Numbered from the stretch's first letter, positions 25,779 to 34,647 are shown. The stretch is 64,000 bases of DNA from CAWKCE01 sp032127035 (GCA_963848085.1 CAWKCE010000004.1:1-64000); one strand, 5' to 3'. The notes: a model not told the origin generated them from the letters alone. Numbers and translations: made by a program.

Positions 25779-26902
25779 ACCGGCGCGACCTCGCGACGGC
25801 GGCCCGGGTGGTGGTCAAGGTCGGGTCCTCGTCCCTCGCGTCTGCCGGCGCCGGCATCGACGACGACCAGATCGAACGACTCGTCGACACGCTGTCGGCG
25901 CGTCGCGCTGGCGGCGGACAGGTCGTGCTGGTGTCCTCCGGCGCCATCGCTGCGGGGCTGGAGCCGCTCGGGCTGCGACGTCGCCCTCGCGACCTGGCAA
26001 CCCAGCAGGCCGCCGCGAGTGTCGGCCAGGGCGTCCTGGTCCACCGGTACTCCGAGGCGTTCGCCCGTCGGGGGGTCGTCGTCGGCCAGGTGCTGCTGAC
26101 AGCCGACGACGTCGTCCGCCGGTCCCACTACCGCAACGCCCAGCGCACGCTCTATCGGTTGCTCGAGCTGGGCACGCTGCCGGTCGTGAACGAGAACGAC
26201 ACCGTCGCCACCGAGGAGATCCGCTTCGGTGACAACGACCGGCTGGCGGCTCTCGTGGCACACCTGGTCCACGCCGACGCGCTCGTCCTGCTGTCCGATG
26301 TCGACGGGCTCTACGACGGCGACCCAGCTCGGTCCGGGTCGCGACGCATCAGTGAGGTCACCGGCGAACCCGACCTGGCACGTGTCCGGCTCGGCCGAGC
26401 GGGACGGTCCGGAGTGGGTACCGGAGGGATCGCGACCAAGATCGAGGCAGCGCGGATCGCGACCAGCGCCGGGGTGCCGGTCCTGCTGGCTGCCACCGCC
26501 CAGGCGCGCGACGCCCTGGCCGGCGAGCCGGTGGGGACATGGTTCGGGGTCACCGGGCGTCGGGTCCCCACGCGGCTCCTGTGGCTGGCCCATGCGGCGT
26601 CCGCGCACGGCCGGGTCCACCTCGATCCCGGCGCCGTCACCGCGGTGGTGGAGCGCCGCTCGTCGCTCTTGCCGGCCGGGGTCACGGCGGTCGATGGCAG
26701 CTTCGTGGCTGGAGATCCGGTGGACCTGGTCGACGAAAAGGGCCACGCGGTGGCCCGCGGACTGGTCAACTTTGATGCGAGCGAGCTGCCGGACCTGCTG
26801 GGCAGGTCCACCCGGGAGCTTGCCCGTGAGCGCGGATCGGCGTACGAACGCGAGGTTGTGCACCGTGACGACCTGGTCGTGCTGGGCCGGCCGCGCAGGT
26901 GA
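25775..26902 (+). CDS. proB: Glutamate 5-kinase
   Basis: A 375-aa enzyme for the first step of proline biosynthesis (ATP-dependent phosphorylation of glutamate). The amino-acid-kinase domain opens VVVKVGSSSLA; it includes LVSSGAIAAG, NENDTVA with FGDNDRLAALVA, and GTGGIATKIEAA. The C-terminal ~100 residues form a PUA domain (VDGSFVAGDPVDLVDEKGHAVARGLVNFDASEL). GTG 25775 overlaps the obg stop. Confidence 0.97.
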   Translation: MNRRDLATAARVVVKVGSSSLASAGAGIDDDQIERLVDTLSARRAGGGQVVLVSSGAIAAGLEPLGLRRRPRDLATQQAAASVGQGVLVHRYSEAFARRGVVVGQVLLTADDVVRRSHYRNAQRTLYRLLELGTLPVVNENDTVATEEIRFGDNDRLAALVAHLVHADALVLLSDVDGLYDGDPARSGSRRISEVTGEPDLARVRLGRAGRSGVGTGGIATKIEAARIATSAGVPVLLAATAQARDALAGEPVGTWFGVTGRRVPTRLLWLAHAASAHGRVHLDPGAVTAVVERRSSLLPAGVTAVDGSFVAGDPVDLVDEKGHAVARGLVNFDASELPDLLGRSTRELARERGSAYEREVVHRDDLVVLGRPRR

Positions 26903-26916
26903 CGAGGGGAGCGGCA

Positions 26917-27315
26917 GTGGGGCAGCAGACCGTGTTCGGCTCGGGCGAGTCCATCGCTGGCACGGCCGCCGACCGTCGCATCTACCACGTCACGATCACC
27001 GTCGCCGGACCTGACCTGCCGGAGGGCGAGGTGAAGCAGGCGCTGGAGCGGCTGGCCGAGCGGCACCAGTTCCTGCTGTCGGGGCGCTACGCCAGCGACC
27101 GTGCGGAGATCCGGTTCTGGGACGAGGGTTCCCACCTGCGTGACGCTGCCGCCCGCGCCCTGCTGCTGTGGAGCGAGCACGCGGTGCTGGCGGACCTGCC
27201 GCCGTGGGACGTGGTCGGTCTCGAAGTGGTCGACCGGGGCACGTTCCACTCCCGGGGCCGCGCGGGCGAGCTCACCGTGCCGGCCGTGGGCAGCGGCGAC
27301 CTGCGTCCCTTCTGA
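26917..27315 (+). CDS. Conserved protein of unknown function between proB and proA
   Basis: A 132-aa soluble, mixed alpha/beta protein with no signal peptide or membrane segment. Recognisable features are YHVTITVAGPDLPEGEVKQALERL at the start, FLLSGRYASDRAEIRFWDEG in the middle and LPPWDVVGLEVVDRGTFHSRG near the end. I do not recognise a named family. GTG 26917 has GAGGGGA 6 nt upstream; a GTG at 26899 overlapping the proB stop is the alternative. Its place inside the proline operon suggests cotranscription, not necessarily a proline function. Confidence 0.8.
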   Translation: MGQQTVFGSGESIAGTAADRRIYHVTITVAGPDLPEGEVKQALERLAERHQFLLSGRYASDRAEIRFWDEGSHLRDAAARALLLWSEHAVLADLPPWDVVGLEVVDRGTFHSRGRAGELTVPAVGSGDLRPF

Positions 27316-27332
27316 GCCGGCCCGGCCCTGGT

Positions 27333-27338
27333 TACGCT
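27333..27338 (+). promoter_or_regulatory. proA -10 box (leaderless)
   Basis: TACGCT is followed by 6 nt and then ATG 27345, with no ribosome-binding site, so a leaderless proA transcript is likely in addition to operon read-through. Confidence 0.5.
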
Positions 27339-27344
27339 CGTGCC

Positions 27345-28613
27345 ATGACTGACCGCGACGCTGTTCTGGACTCCGCCCGCCGGGCCCGGGAGGCGGCCAC
27401 ACTGCTCGCGCCGCTGCCGCGCGCCGACAAGGACGCCGCGATCCGGGCGATGGCGGACGCGCTCGACGCCCGCCAGCCCGAGGTGATCGACGCCAACCGA
27501 GCCGACGTCAAACGAGCGGTCGCCGCAGGCACGGCGGCCGGGCTGGTCGACCGGCTGACGCTCGACTCCGGACGAATCACGGCGATCGCCGCGGCCCTGC
27601 GCGACGTCGCGGACCTGCCCGACCCGGTCGGGGAGGTCGTGCGCGGCTTCACCCTTCCCAACGGGCTCGAGGTTCGTCAGGTCCGTGTCCCTCTGGGTGT
27701 GCTGGGAATCATCTACGAGGCTCGGCCCAACGTGACGGTGGACGCGGCCGGACTTGGCCTGAAGTCCGGGAACGCCGTGCTGCTGCGCGGATCGTCGTCG
27801 GCCTTCGACTCCAACACCTCGCTGGTGCGCGTCATGCAGGATGCCCTGGACTCCGTGGGCCTGCCGCGCGACGCGGTGCAGCTGGTTCCCGGGACGAGCC
27901 ACGAGTCCGTCAAGCACCTGATGACGGCGCGAGGGCTCGTCGACGTCCTCATCCCGCGCGGTGGCGCCGGCCTGATCCGCTCGGTGGTCGAGGAGTCCAC
28001 GGTGCCGGTGATCGAGACGGGGATCGGCAACTGCCATGTGTACGTCGACGCCGAGGCCGACGTCGAGCAGGCGGTGGCGATCCTGGTGAACGCGAAGTGC
28101 CAGCGGCCCAGCGTGTGCAACGCCGCGGAGACCCTCCTCGTCCACGCGGATGTCGCCGAGGACTTCCTCCCGGCGGCCATGACTGCCCTCGCCCGAAACG
28201 GAGTCACCGTCCACGGCGACGACCGCATCCGTCCCTACTGCGAAGCGGCCGGGACCGCGTTCGAGGCGGTGACCGATGACGACTGGGCCGCCGAGTACTA
28301 CTCGTTGGACCTGGCCGCCGGCGTCGTCGACTCCCTGGACGAAGCGGTGGCCCACATTCGTCGCTGGTCCACCGGTCACACCGAGGCCATCGTCACCGGC
28401 AGCCAGCCGGCGGCCCGCCGGTTCGTGGCCCAGGTCGACGCGGCCGCGGTGATGGTCAACGCCTCGACGCGGTTCACCGACGGCGGTGAGTTCGGCTTTG
28501 GAGCCGAGATTGGCATCTCGACCCAGAAGCTGCACGCCCGCGGGCCGATGGGTCTGCCGGAGCTCACGTCCACGAAGTATGTGGTGACCGGTGACGGCCA
28601 CGTCCGTGCCTGA
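27345..28613 (+). CDS. proA: Gamma-glutamyl phosphate reductase
   Basis: A 422-aa NADPH-dependent enzyme, second step of proline synthesis. Aldehyde-dehydrogenase-like fold: LGVLGIIYEARPNVTVDAAGL (cofactor region), LIPRGGAGLI, and the catalytic Cys in KCQRPSVCNAAET. The C-terminal TDGGEFGFGAEIGISTQKLHARGPMGL motif is family-diagnostic. Full length. Confidence 0.98.
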   Translation: MTDRDAVLDSARRAREAATLLAPLPRADKDAAIRAMADALDARQPEVIDANRADVKRAVAAGTAAGLVDRLTLDSGRITAIAAALRDVADLPDPVGEVVRGFTLPNGLEVRQVRVPLGVLGIIYEARPNVTVDAAGLGLKSGNAVLLRGSSSAFDSNTSLVRVMQDALDSVGLPRDAVQLVPGTSHESVKHLMTARGLVDVLIPRGGAGLIRSVVEESTVPVIETGIGNCHVYVDAEADVEQAVAILVNAKCQRPSVCNAAETLLVHADVAEDFLPAAMTALARNGVTVHGDDRIRPYCEAAGTAFEAVTDDDWAAEYYSLDLAAGVVDSLDEAVAHIRRWSTGHTEAIVTGSQPAARRFVAQVDAAAVMVNASTRFTDGGEFGFGAEIGISTQKLHARGPMGLPELTSTKYVVTGDGHVRA

Positions 28614-28638
28614 CCGGCGCCGGCGCCCCCTCCGCGGC

Positions 28639-28644
28639 TAGGCT
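28639..28644 (+). promoter_or_regulatory. -10 box before the 49-aa membrane protein
   Basis: TAGGCT lies 26 bp after the proA stop and 33 bp before GTG 28678. Unlike its leaderless neighbours, this gene has a 5' leader with a strong AGGAGG. Confidence 0.45.
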
Positions 28645-28677
28645 GGCGCCGCCCGCACCCGACAGGAGGCCCAGGAC

Positions 28678-28827
28678 GTGACGATGAACGCGCTGATCCG
28701 CGTCAGTGAGGCGGTGGCCGAGGAGGAGGCTTCCGGCCTGCCTCTCGCGCTCACGCTGGGGATCACCACCCTGGCCATCTTCGGCCTCTTGCTGTTCCTC
28801 ATCAGCCGGCTGGACCCCGACCGCTGA
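28678..28827 (+). CDS. Small single-pass membrane protein (49 aa)
   Basis: Too short for usual ORF lists but well supported: TAGGCT -10 box, AGGAGG (28664-28669) 8 nt before GTG, and a coherent protein. An N-terminal charged helix (VSEAVAEEEASG) is followed by one transmembrane segment (LALTLGITTLAIFGLLLFLI) and a short SRLDPDR tail. Similar short membrane proteins follow proA in other actinobacteria, as I recall; function unknown. Its last 26 bp overlap the 3' end of the convergent P-type ATPase gene. Confidence 0.75.
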   Translation: MTMNALIRVSEAVAEEEASGLPLALTLGITTLAIFGLLLFLISRLDPDR

Positions 28828-31522
28828 GCCACCTGCGCACGGCTTTGTCGATCTCGCTCACCACCAGCACGCTCGACGCGACCGCCACGATCCGGAGCCA
28901 CGCCTGCGGACTCAGCGGCTCGACCCGCAGCACGTACTGGGTGAACGGCACGTAGAGGGCGGCCGCGTGCAGGGCAAGCGTCGCCGCCGTGGCGATGGTG
29001 AGGAACGGGTTGGCCCGGGGGCTCACCGCGAACACCGACCGGTCACGTGACCGGGAGTTGCCGGCGTGGAAGGCCATGGCGACCACGATCGTCGTCAGTG
29101 CGACGGTTCGGGCGAGGGCGGGGGAGCCGGTCGAGTCGAGCTCCCACCGGAACAGAGCCAGCGCCCCGACGGCCATGGTCACTCCGACCAGCACGGTGCG
29201 GATCCACAGCACGCTGTCGAGGATGCCGGCGCCCGGTCGCCGCGGTGGGCGGCGCATGGTCCCTGGCTCCCCCCGCTCGAAGGCCAGCGCGACGTCCTGC
29301 AGCCCGTTGGTGACGAGGTTGAGCCACAGCAGCTGGGCGGGGAGCATCAGCAGCGGCCAGCTGATCCCCACCGCGACGAGGATGGCGACGATCGTGGCAA
29401 CGGCGGTGGTAACGAGGAAGGCGGTCGCCTTCCGGACGTTGTCGAAGGTGACCCGACCCTCCTCGATGGCGGCCACAATCGTCACGAAGTCGTCGTCAGC
29501 CAGCACGATGTCGGCCGCTTCGCGGGCGACGTCGGTACCGGTCCGGCCCATGGCGACGCCGATGGCGGCAGCCTTCAGAGCAGGGGCGTCGTTGACTCCG
29601 TCGCCGGTGACGGCGACCACCTCGGAGTTGGCCTGCAACGCACGCACGATGCGCAGCTTCTGCTCGGGAGCTACCCGGGCGAAGACGTCGGTGGTGCCGA
29701 CCGCAACGCGCAGCTGCGCGTCGTCCAGCTCCGCCAGCTCTGCGCCGGACAGGACCGCAGGCTCGCGGGCCAGCCCGATCTGACGAGCGATGGCGGCCCC
29801 GGTGAGGGCGTGGTCGCCGGTGATCATGATCACGCGGACCCCGGCGTCCCGACAGCTTCGGATGGCGCTGCCCACACCTTGTCGGGCCGGGTCGAGCATG
29901 CCCACCAGGCCCACCAGCACCAGGGAGTGGGGGTCCTCCAGATCCGGAGACGGCCCACCGTCCCGCGGGCGGGCGTCGATGGCCATCGCGAGCACGCGAA
30001 GACCCTGCGCGGCCATGCTGCGGGCGACGTCGTGGACGGTCTCGGGGTCGAGCTCCTGGAGCCCGTCCTCGCCGGCGACCCGGTCGCACATGGCGAGGAC
30101 GCGCTCCGGTGCGCCTTTGACGACCATGATCTCGTGGTCGGTCCAGGTCGCCAGCGCCGCGGAGTAGCGGAGGTCGGGTTCGAAGGGCAGCTCGGCCACG
30201 ACGGGGAGGTCGGTGCGGAGGACGTCCGGCGCCAGCCCGGCGGCGGCCGCAGCCCGCAGCAGCGCGACCTCGGTCGGGTCGCCGTGCGCCGGGCCGTCGC
30301 CGGTGAACGTCGCCTCGTTCGCGAGGGCACACACGACGAGCGTCAGAACCGTCGGGTCGACAGCCAGCGGGTCCGGCGCCCGGGGCGGGAGCACCAGAGC
30401 CGGAGGTGAGCGCCAGTCCGCGTCCCGACCTGCCGACCAGACGCGCCGAACGGTCATCCGGTTCTCGGTGAGCGTGCCGGTCTTGTCCGAGCCGATGACC
30501 GATGCGCTTCCGAGGGCCTCGACTGCGGGTAGCCGGCGGACGATTGCGTTGCGGCGAGCCATCCGGGACACGCCCAGGGCCAGCGCGATCGTGAGCACGA
30601 TCGGGAGCCCCTCCGGCACCGCGGCGACCGCAAGCGCCACCGCGACCAGGAACATCTGCCGTGGGCTCTCGCCCATGCTGATCCCGATCCCGAAGGACAC
30701 CAGGCACGCGATCCCGACCCAGATCCCGATGAGCCGGGCAAACCGGTTCATCGCCAGCTGCAGCGGCGTGGTGGCGGACTGCTCGGTCCGGATGAGGTCC
30801 GCGATCTCACCGAGCTCGGTGTTCGTCCCCGTGGCCACGACGACCGCGCGGGCCCGGCCGGTGGACACCACCGTTCCGCTGTGCACCATCGAGGTGCGGT
30901 CGGCGACCGGCGCCCCCTCTCGGGTCGCAGCGACGCGCTTGGTGACCGGGAGCGACTCCCCGGTGAGCAGGGACTCGTCGACTTGGAGGGCGTGCGCGGT
31001 GAGCAGCCGGGCGTCTGCTGGCATGCGGTCGCCCGACTCCAGGAGCACCACGTCTCCGGGGACGAGGTCTCGACTGTCGACCATCTGTTCGACACCGTCG
31101 CGGACGACCCGCGCCCGCGGGACGGACAGCTGCATCAGCGAGTGGACGGCATGCTCCGCCCGGCGCTCCTCGACGTAGCCGATGGTGGCGTTCAGAACCA
31201 GCACCGCGGCGATCACCGACGCGTCGATCCACTCGCGGATGAGGACCGTGACCACGACGGATGCCAGCAGGATGTAGATGAGCGGGCTCTGGAACTGGCG
31301 GAGGGCGACGACCCACGCCGCGGTAGGGCGTTCCACCCGCAGCTCGTTGCGTCCGTACCGGTCCAGCCGACGGCGCACCTCGTCGGCGGCCAGCCCGGAG
31401 CCGGACGCCCCGAGACCAGCCAGCACGTCGTCGGGCGGCGATGCGTACCAGGCGCGAGCGGAAGCGTCCGGGGGCCGCTCGGCCGCCCGGCGGGAAGAAC
31501 CGCGGTCGACGCGCGCCGGCAC
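28802..31522 (-). CDS. P-type cation-transporting ATPase (Ca2+/Na+-type, P2)
   Basis: A 906-aa membrane pump. It has an N-terminal cation-ATPase domain, TGES loop at residues 187-190 (LLTGESLP), PEGLP in M4 (303-307), and the phosphorylated Asp346 in SDKTGTLT. KGAPE lies in the nucleotide domain, with GDGVNDAPALKAA and a C-terminal transmembrane bundle. PEGLP points to P2A/P2B calcium-type or related Na+/K+ pumps rather than heavy-metal pumps (no CPC, no N-terminal CxxC). The exact ion is not readable. The start is uncertain: GTG 31522 gives a basic 25-residue extension without a ribosome-binding site. It interrupts the otherwise conserved proA-nadD interval on the opposite strand, suggesting later insertion. 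Confidence 0.92.
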   Translation of the reverse strand: MPARVDRGSSRRAAERPPDASARAWYASPPDDVLAGLGASGSGLAADEVRRRLDRYGRNELRVERPTAAWVVALRQFQSPLIYILLASVVVTVLIREWIDASVIAAVLVLNATIGYVEERRAEHAVHSLMQLSVPRARVVRDGVEQMVDSRDLVPGDVVLLESGDRMPADARLLTAHALQVDESLLTGESLPVTKRVAATREGAPVADRTSMVHSGTVVSTGRARAVVVATGTNTELGEIADLIRTEQSATTPLQLAMNRFARLIGIWVGIACLVSFGIGISMGESPRQMFLVAVALAVAAVPEGLPIVLTIALALGVSRMARRNAIVRRLPAVEALGSASVIGSDKTGTLTENRMTVRRVWSAGRDADWRSPPALVLPPRAPDPLAVDPTVLTLVVCALANEATFTGDGPAHGDPTEVALLRAAAAAGLAPDVLRTDLPVVAELPFEPDLRYSAALATWTDHEIMVVKGAPERVLAMCDRVAGEDGLQELDPETVHDVARSMAAQGLRVLAMAIDARPRDGGPSPDLEDPHSLVLVGLVGMLDPARQGVGSAIRSCRDAGVRVIMITGDHALTGAAIARQIGLAREPAVLSGAELAELDDAQLRVAVGTTDVFARVAPEQKLRIVRALQANSEVVAVTGDGVNDAPALKAAAIGVAMGRTGTDVAREAADIVLADDDFVTIVAAIEEGRVTFDNVRKATAFLVTTAVATIVAILVAVGISWPLLMLPAQLLWLNLVTNGLQDVALAFERGEPGTMRRPPRRPGAGILDSVLWIRTVLVGVTMAVGALALFRWELDSTGSPALARTVALTTIVVAMAFHAGNSRSRDRSVFAVSPRANPFLTIATAATLALHAAALYVPFTQYVLRVEPLSPQAWLRIVAVASSVLVVSEIDKAVRRWLSGRGPAG

Positions 31523-31651
31523 CCTGCCAGGCTCGCATCCCGGTGCCGCTGACGGCAGGGTCGAAGGTGAGGGCCGGTCGACTGGTGGATCGCGGGCCGA
31601 CGCGCCCCGGCGGACGCGGCCCGGTGGCCGGGATCACCCCGTGTGACCCAT

Positions 31652-31657
31652 TAGTGT
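31652..31657 (+). promoter_or_regulatory. nadD -10 box (leaderless)
   Basis: TAGTGT is followed by 6 nt and then GTG 31664, with no ribosome-binding site. It lies in the 141-bp divergent gap between the ATPase gene and nadD. Confidence 0.5.
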
Positions 31658-31663
31658 CCTTCC

Positions 31664-32263
31664 GTGACACGACGCCGGCTCGGGGTGATGGGTGGGACCT
31701 TCGACCCCATCCACCACGGGCACCTGGTGGCCGCCAACGAGGTGGCCAGCCAGTTCCTGCTGGACGAGGTCGTGTTCGTGCCCACCGGGCAGCCCTGGCA
31801 GAAGTCGGAGCGCGTGGTCACGGCGGGGGAGGACCGGTACCTCATGACCGTGATCGCGACCGCCTCGAACCCGCGGTTCTCGGTGAGCCGGGTCGACATC
31901 GACCGCGAGGGCCCGACGTACACCATCGACACGCTGCGTGACCTGCGTGGGCAGGCTCACGACGACGTCGAGCTGTTCTTCATCACCGGCGCCGACGCCC
32001 TGGGGCAGATCCTCACCTGGCGGGACGCCGACGAGCTGCTGGCGCTCGCGCACTTCGTCGGGGTGACGCGGCCCGGGCATGTCCTGTCCGACCCGGGACT
32101 CCCGAACGGCCAGGTCAGCTTGGTCGAGGTTCCGGCGCTGGCGATCTCCTCCACCGACGTCCGGGAGCGCGTCGCGTCCGGCCGGCCGATCTGGTACCTC
32201 GTGCCGGACGGGATCGTCCAGTACGTGGCCAAGCGTGATCTCTACGCCGAGGCAGCGGCATGA
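31664..32263 (+). CDS. nadD: Nicotinate-nucleotide adenylyltransferase
   Basis: A 199-aa nucleotidyltransferase that makes deamido-NAD from nicotinate mononucleotide and ATP. GGTFDPIHHGHL carries the (H/T)xGH motif. The C-terminal ISSTDVRERVASGRPIWYLVP is the ISSTxxR signature. The ATGA overlap with the LytR_C gene and the order nadD-LytR_C-rsfS-phosphatase are the standard actinobacterial arrangement. Confidence 0.97.
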   Translation: MTRRRLGVMGGTFDPIHHGHLVAANEVASQFLLDEVVFVPTGQPWQKSERVVTAGEDRYLMTVIATASNPRFSVSRVDIDREGPTYTIDTLRDLRGQAHDDVELFFITGADALGQILTWRDADELLALAHFVGVTRPGHVLSDPGLPNGQVSLVEVPALAISSTDVRERVASGRPIWYLVPDGIVQYVAKRDLYAEAAA

Positions 32264-33606
32264 GCGGCCACCGGGGCAAGAAGAAGCGGCAGAGCTCCCG
32301 CCCGGTGTCGGTGCAGAGCCGGCTCGGGAACGCGACCCCGGACACGCCGCCGGCGCCGGGCTCGGTGCTGCCGGGGGACAAGGCTGCCAGCCGCTCGGAG
32401 GAGCGCCTGCGCCGCAAGCAGGCGAGCCGGCGCCGCATGCTGTGGCTGGTGTCGGTTCCCGTGGTGCTTGCGCTGGTCGCCGGCGGTGTGTGGTTGTGGA
32501 CGTCACGTGACACCACACCGGCTCCGGTCGATGCGGCACCGGTGCGAACGGAGCGGACGGTCGCGTTCGTCGTGGCGAAGGAGGGCGAGCCCGTGGCGGC
32601 GGGGTCGCTGCTCGTCGCTGACCCGGAGGCGGAGTCCGGATCCGAGCTGCTGGTGCAGTCGAGGCTGTTCGTCGACGGTGTCACCTCGTCGGCCATTCCC
32701 TTCCAGGACACCACGGTCGTCGGCGGTGTTGCCACGCCCGGAGATGCCTTGGCGACCACCCTGGCCGTCGTCGTGGACGGGACCTGGCAGCTCAGTCCCA
32801 AAGGGTTGGCGGCACTGGTCAACGCGGTGGGGCCGATCACCGTTGACGTGGACGTGGAGGTCCTCGCCCCGGCGGCGAACGGTGGCCAGACCGTGGTTCT
32901 CGTGTCCGGCAACGGGCAGCAGGTCAACGGCGCCCAGGCGGCGGCGTTCGCCACCTACCGGGCGCCCGGTGAGCCGGAGGAGGCCCGGCTGGCACGTTTC
33001 AGCGCCGTGACCACCGAGCTGCTGGCCGACCTTCCCGCCGACGCCGCCGGAGTCAGCGCGGCGCTGGACGCCTTGGGGACCGAGTCGAAGACGACCCTCA
33101 GCACGGGTGAGCTCGCCGCGGTCCTGGTGTCGCTCGGGGACGTCATCCGCGCCGGTGACGCCCGGCTGCAGGCACTGCCGGTCGTCCCGATCGAGACCGG
33201 CGGCCCGCGCGAGGCGTTCGCACTCGACGAGGTGGAGTTCGACGCCATCCGCAGCACCGCGCTGGCCGGTTCTCTCCCGCCGGTCGGTCCGGAGGGGCCA
33301 CTCCGGGTCCTGGTGGAGAACGGGGTGTGCGTCCCGGGCATCGACCGTGGTGCCGCTCGGTTGCTCCGCAACGCCGGCTTCGTCTTCATCAATGGTGGCA
33401 ACGCCAGTGGGTGCGCCTACAACAAGAGCGTGGTGATCATCGCCGACAGCTCGCCCGAGGAGGTGGCGCGGGGGGAGGCCGTGGCGGAGGCCATGGGCCT
33501 GCCGCGCTCCAGCATCCGGCGGGCCTCGACCGGCCAGCAGGTAGCCGACGTGATCGTGATCATGGGAGCGGACTTCGACCCTCAGTTCCAGCCCGACCAG
33601 CCGTGA
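32260..33606 (+). CDS. Membrane-anchored protein with LytR_C domain
   Basis: A 448-aa protein. It has a basic cytoplasmic tail of ~60 residues, one transmembrane helix (MLWLVSVPVVLALVAGGVWLW, about 61-81), and a large extracellular part. The middle (about 100-330) resembles a degenerate LytR-CpsA-Psr-like region: AVVVDGTWQLSPKGLAALVNAVG and VNGAQAAAFATYR match LCP patterns, but the catalytic Arg/Asp set is not obvious. The C-terminal LytR_C domain (LRVLVENGVCVPGIDRGAARLLRNAGF to the end) is clear. Probably cell-wall related. Overlaps nadD by 4 bp. Confidence 0.85.
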   Translation: MSGHRGKKKRQSSRPVSVQSRLGNATPDTPPAPGSVLPGDKAASRSEERLRRKQASRRRMLWLVSVPVVLALVAGGVWLWTSRDTTPAPVDAAPVRTERTVAFVVAKEGEPVAAGSLLVADPEAESGSELLVQSRLFVDGVTSSAIPFQDTTVVGGVATPGDALATTLAVVVDGTWQLSPKGLAALVNAVGPITVDVDVEVLAPAANGGQTVVLVSGNGQQVNGAQAAAFATYRAPGEPEEARLARFSAVTTELLADLPADAAGVSAALDALGTESKTTLSTGELAAVLVSLGDVIRAGDARLQALPVVPIETGGPREAFALDEVEFDAIRSTALAGSLPPVGPEGPLRVLVENGVCVPGIDRGAARLLRNAGFVFINGGNASGCAYNKSVVIIADSSPEEVARGEAVAEAMGLPRSSIRRASTGQQVADVIVIMGADFDPQFQPDQP

Positions 33607-33646
33607 CAGACTGTTCCTCGCCAGTTCGCCGACAGCGAGGAGCAGC

Positions 33647-34021
33647 GTGACAGCGGCCGCGGAGTCGATCGACCTGGCGGTGGCCGCCGCCGCTGCCGCC
33701 GCCGACAAGCTCGCCGAGGACATCGTCGGCTTCGACGTGAGTGAGCAGCTGGCCATCGCAGACGTCTTCCTGCTGTGCTCGGCTCCCAACGACCGCCAGG
33801 TGCGAGCGGTCGTCGAAGCCGTCGAGGAGGCCCTGGCGGCGCAGGGCTCGAAGCCGGTGCGTGCCGAGGGTCGGCAGCAGGGCCGATGGGTCCTGCTCGA
33901 CTACATCGACCTGGTCGTGCACGTGCTCCACGCCGAGGACCGGGCGTTCTACTCGCTGGAGCGGCTGTGGCGGGACTGCCCAGTCGTCCCGCTGTCGATC
34001 GATGCGGAGGCCCACCGCTGA
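33647..34021 (+). CDS. rsfS: Ribosomal silencing factor RsfS
   Basis: A 124-aa protein that binds L14 and blocks subunit joining under starvation. The family core reads VSEQLAIADVFLLCSAPNDRQVRAVVEAVEE and GRWVLLDYIDLVVHVLHAEDRAFYSLERLW. GTG 33647 has GAGGAG 6 nt upstream. Its stop (TGA) shares bases with the proposed CTG start of the next gene. Confidence 0.97.
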   Translation: MTAAAESIDLAVAAAAAAADKLAEDIVGFDVSEQLAIADVFLLCSAPNDRQVRAVVEAVEEALAAQGSKPVRAEGRQQGRWVLLDYIDLVVHVLHAEDRAFYSLERLWRDCPVVPLSIDAEAHR

Positions 34022-34647
34022 CCGCACGGAGCATCGTGCTGCTGCGCCACGGCCGCACGGAGTGGAACGGCAGCCACCGGTTCCAGGGGCACACCGATGT
34101 CCCCCTGGACGACGTCGGCCATGCCCAGGCGTTGCGCGCGGCCGACCGGCTGGCGTCCTTGGAGCCGGCGAAGATCGCGGCGTCCGACCTCAGCCGCGCG
34201 GTCCGGACCGCCGAACCACTGGCGCACCGGTCGGGGCTGGAGGTGGTGACCGACGCCGCCCTTCGGGAGACCCATGGTGGCCGGTGGGAGGGGCTGTTCG
34301 ACACCCAGCTGCGCGAGGACCCGGAGTACCTGGAGTGGAGCACCGGCGCCGACGTCCCGGCTGGCGGGGCGGAGACGCGTACCCAGGTGGCCGACCGGGC
34401 CGCCCCCGCGGTGCTCCGACAGGCCGATGGCTTGGACCGGTCGTCGGTCCTGGTGGTGGTGACCCACGGGGGGACCATCCGCTGCGTCATCGGACGGCTG
34501 CTGGACCTTCCCGTCGACCGATGGCGGAGTCTCGGTGGCCTGGCCAACGGCTGCTGGTCGGTGCTGGAGCAGGGCCGCCACGGCTGGCGGCTGACCGAGC
34601 ACAACGCGGGCAGCCTCCCGGAGCCGGTCCTCGGCGACGACCGGTGA
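34018..34647 (+). CDS. Histidine phosphatase family protein (GpgP-like)
   Basis: A 209-aa branch-1 histidine phosphatase: LLRHGRTEWN (phospho-His motif), SDLSRAVRTAEPLA, RETHGGRWEG (catalytic Glu region) and VVTHGGTIRC (second His). The next gene after rsfS in M. tuberculosis is glucosyl-3-phosphoglycerate phosphatase (Rv2419c), so that activity is a reasonable guess. No ATG, GTG or TTG lies close upstream in frame, and GTG 34036 would begin inside the first beta strand, three residues before the catalytic RHG. CTG 34018 overlapping the rsfS stop as CTGA gives the right length and is proposed as the start. Confidence 0.88.
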   Translation: MTARSIVLLRHGRTEWNGSHRFQGHTDVPLDDVGHAQALRAADRLASLEPAKIAASDLSRAVRTAEPLAHRSGLEVVTDAALRETHGGRWEGLFDTQLREDPEYLEWSTGADVPAGGAETRTQVADRAAPAVLRQADGLDRSSVLVVVTHGGTIRCVIGRLLDLPVDRWRSLGGLANGCWSVLEQGRHGWRLTEHNAGSLPEPVLGDDR

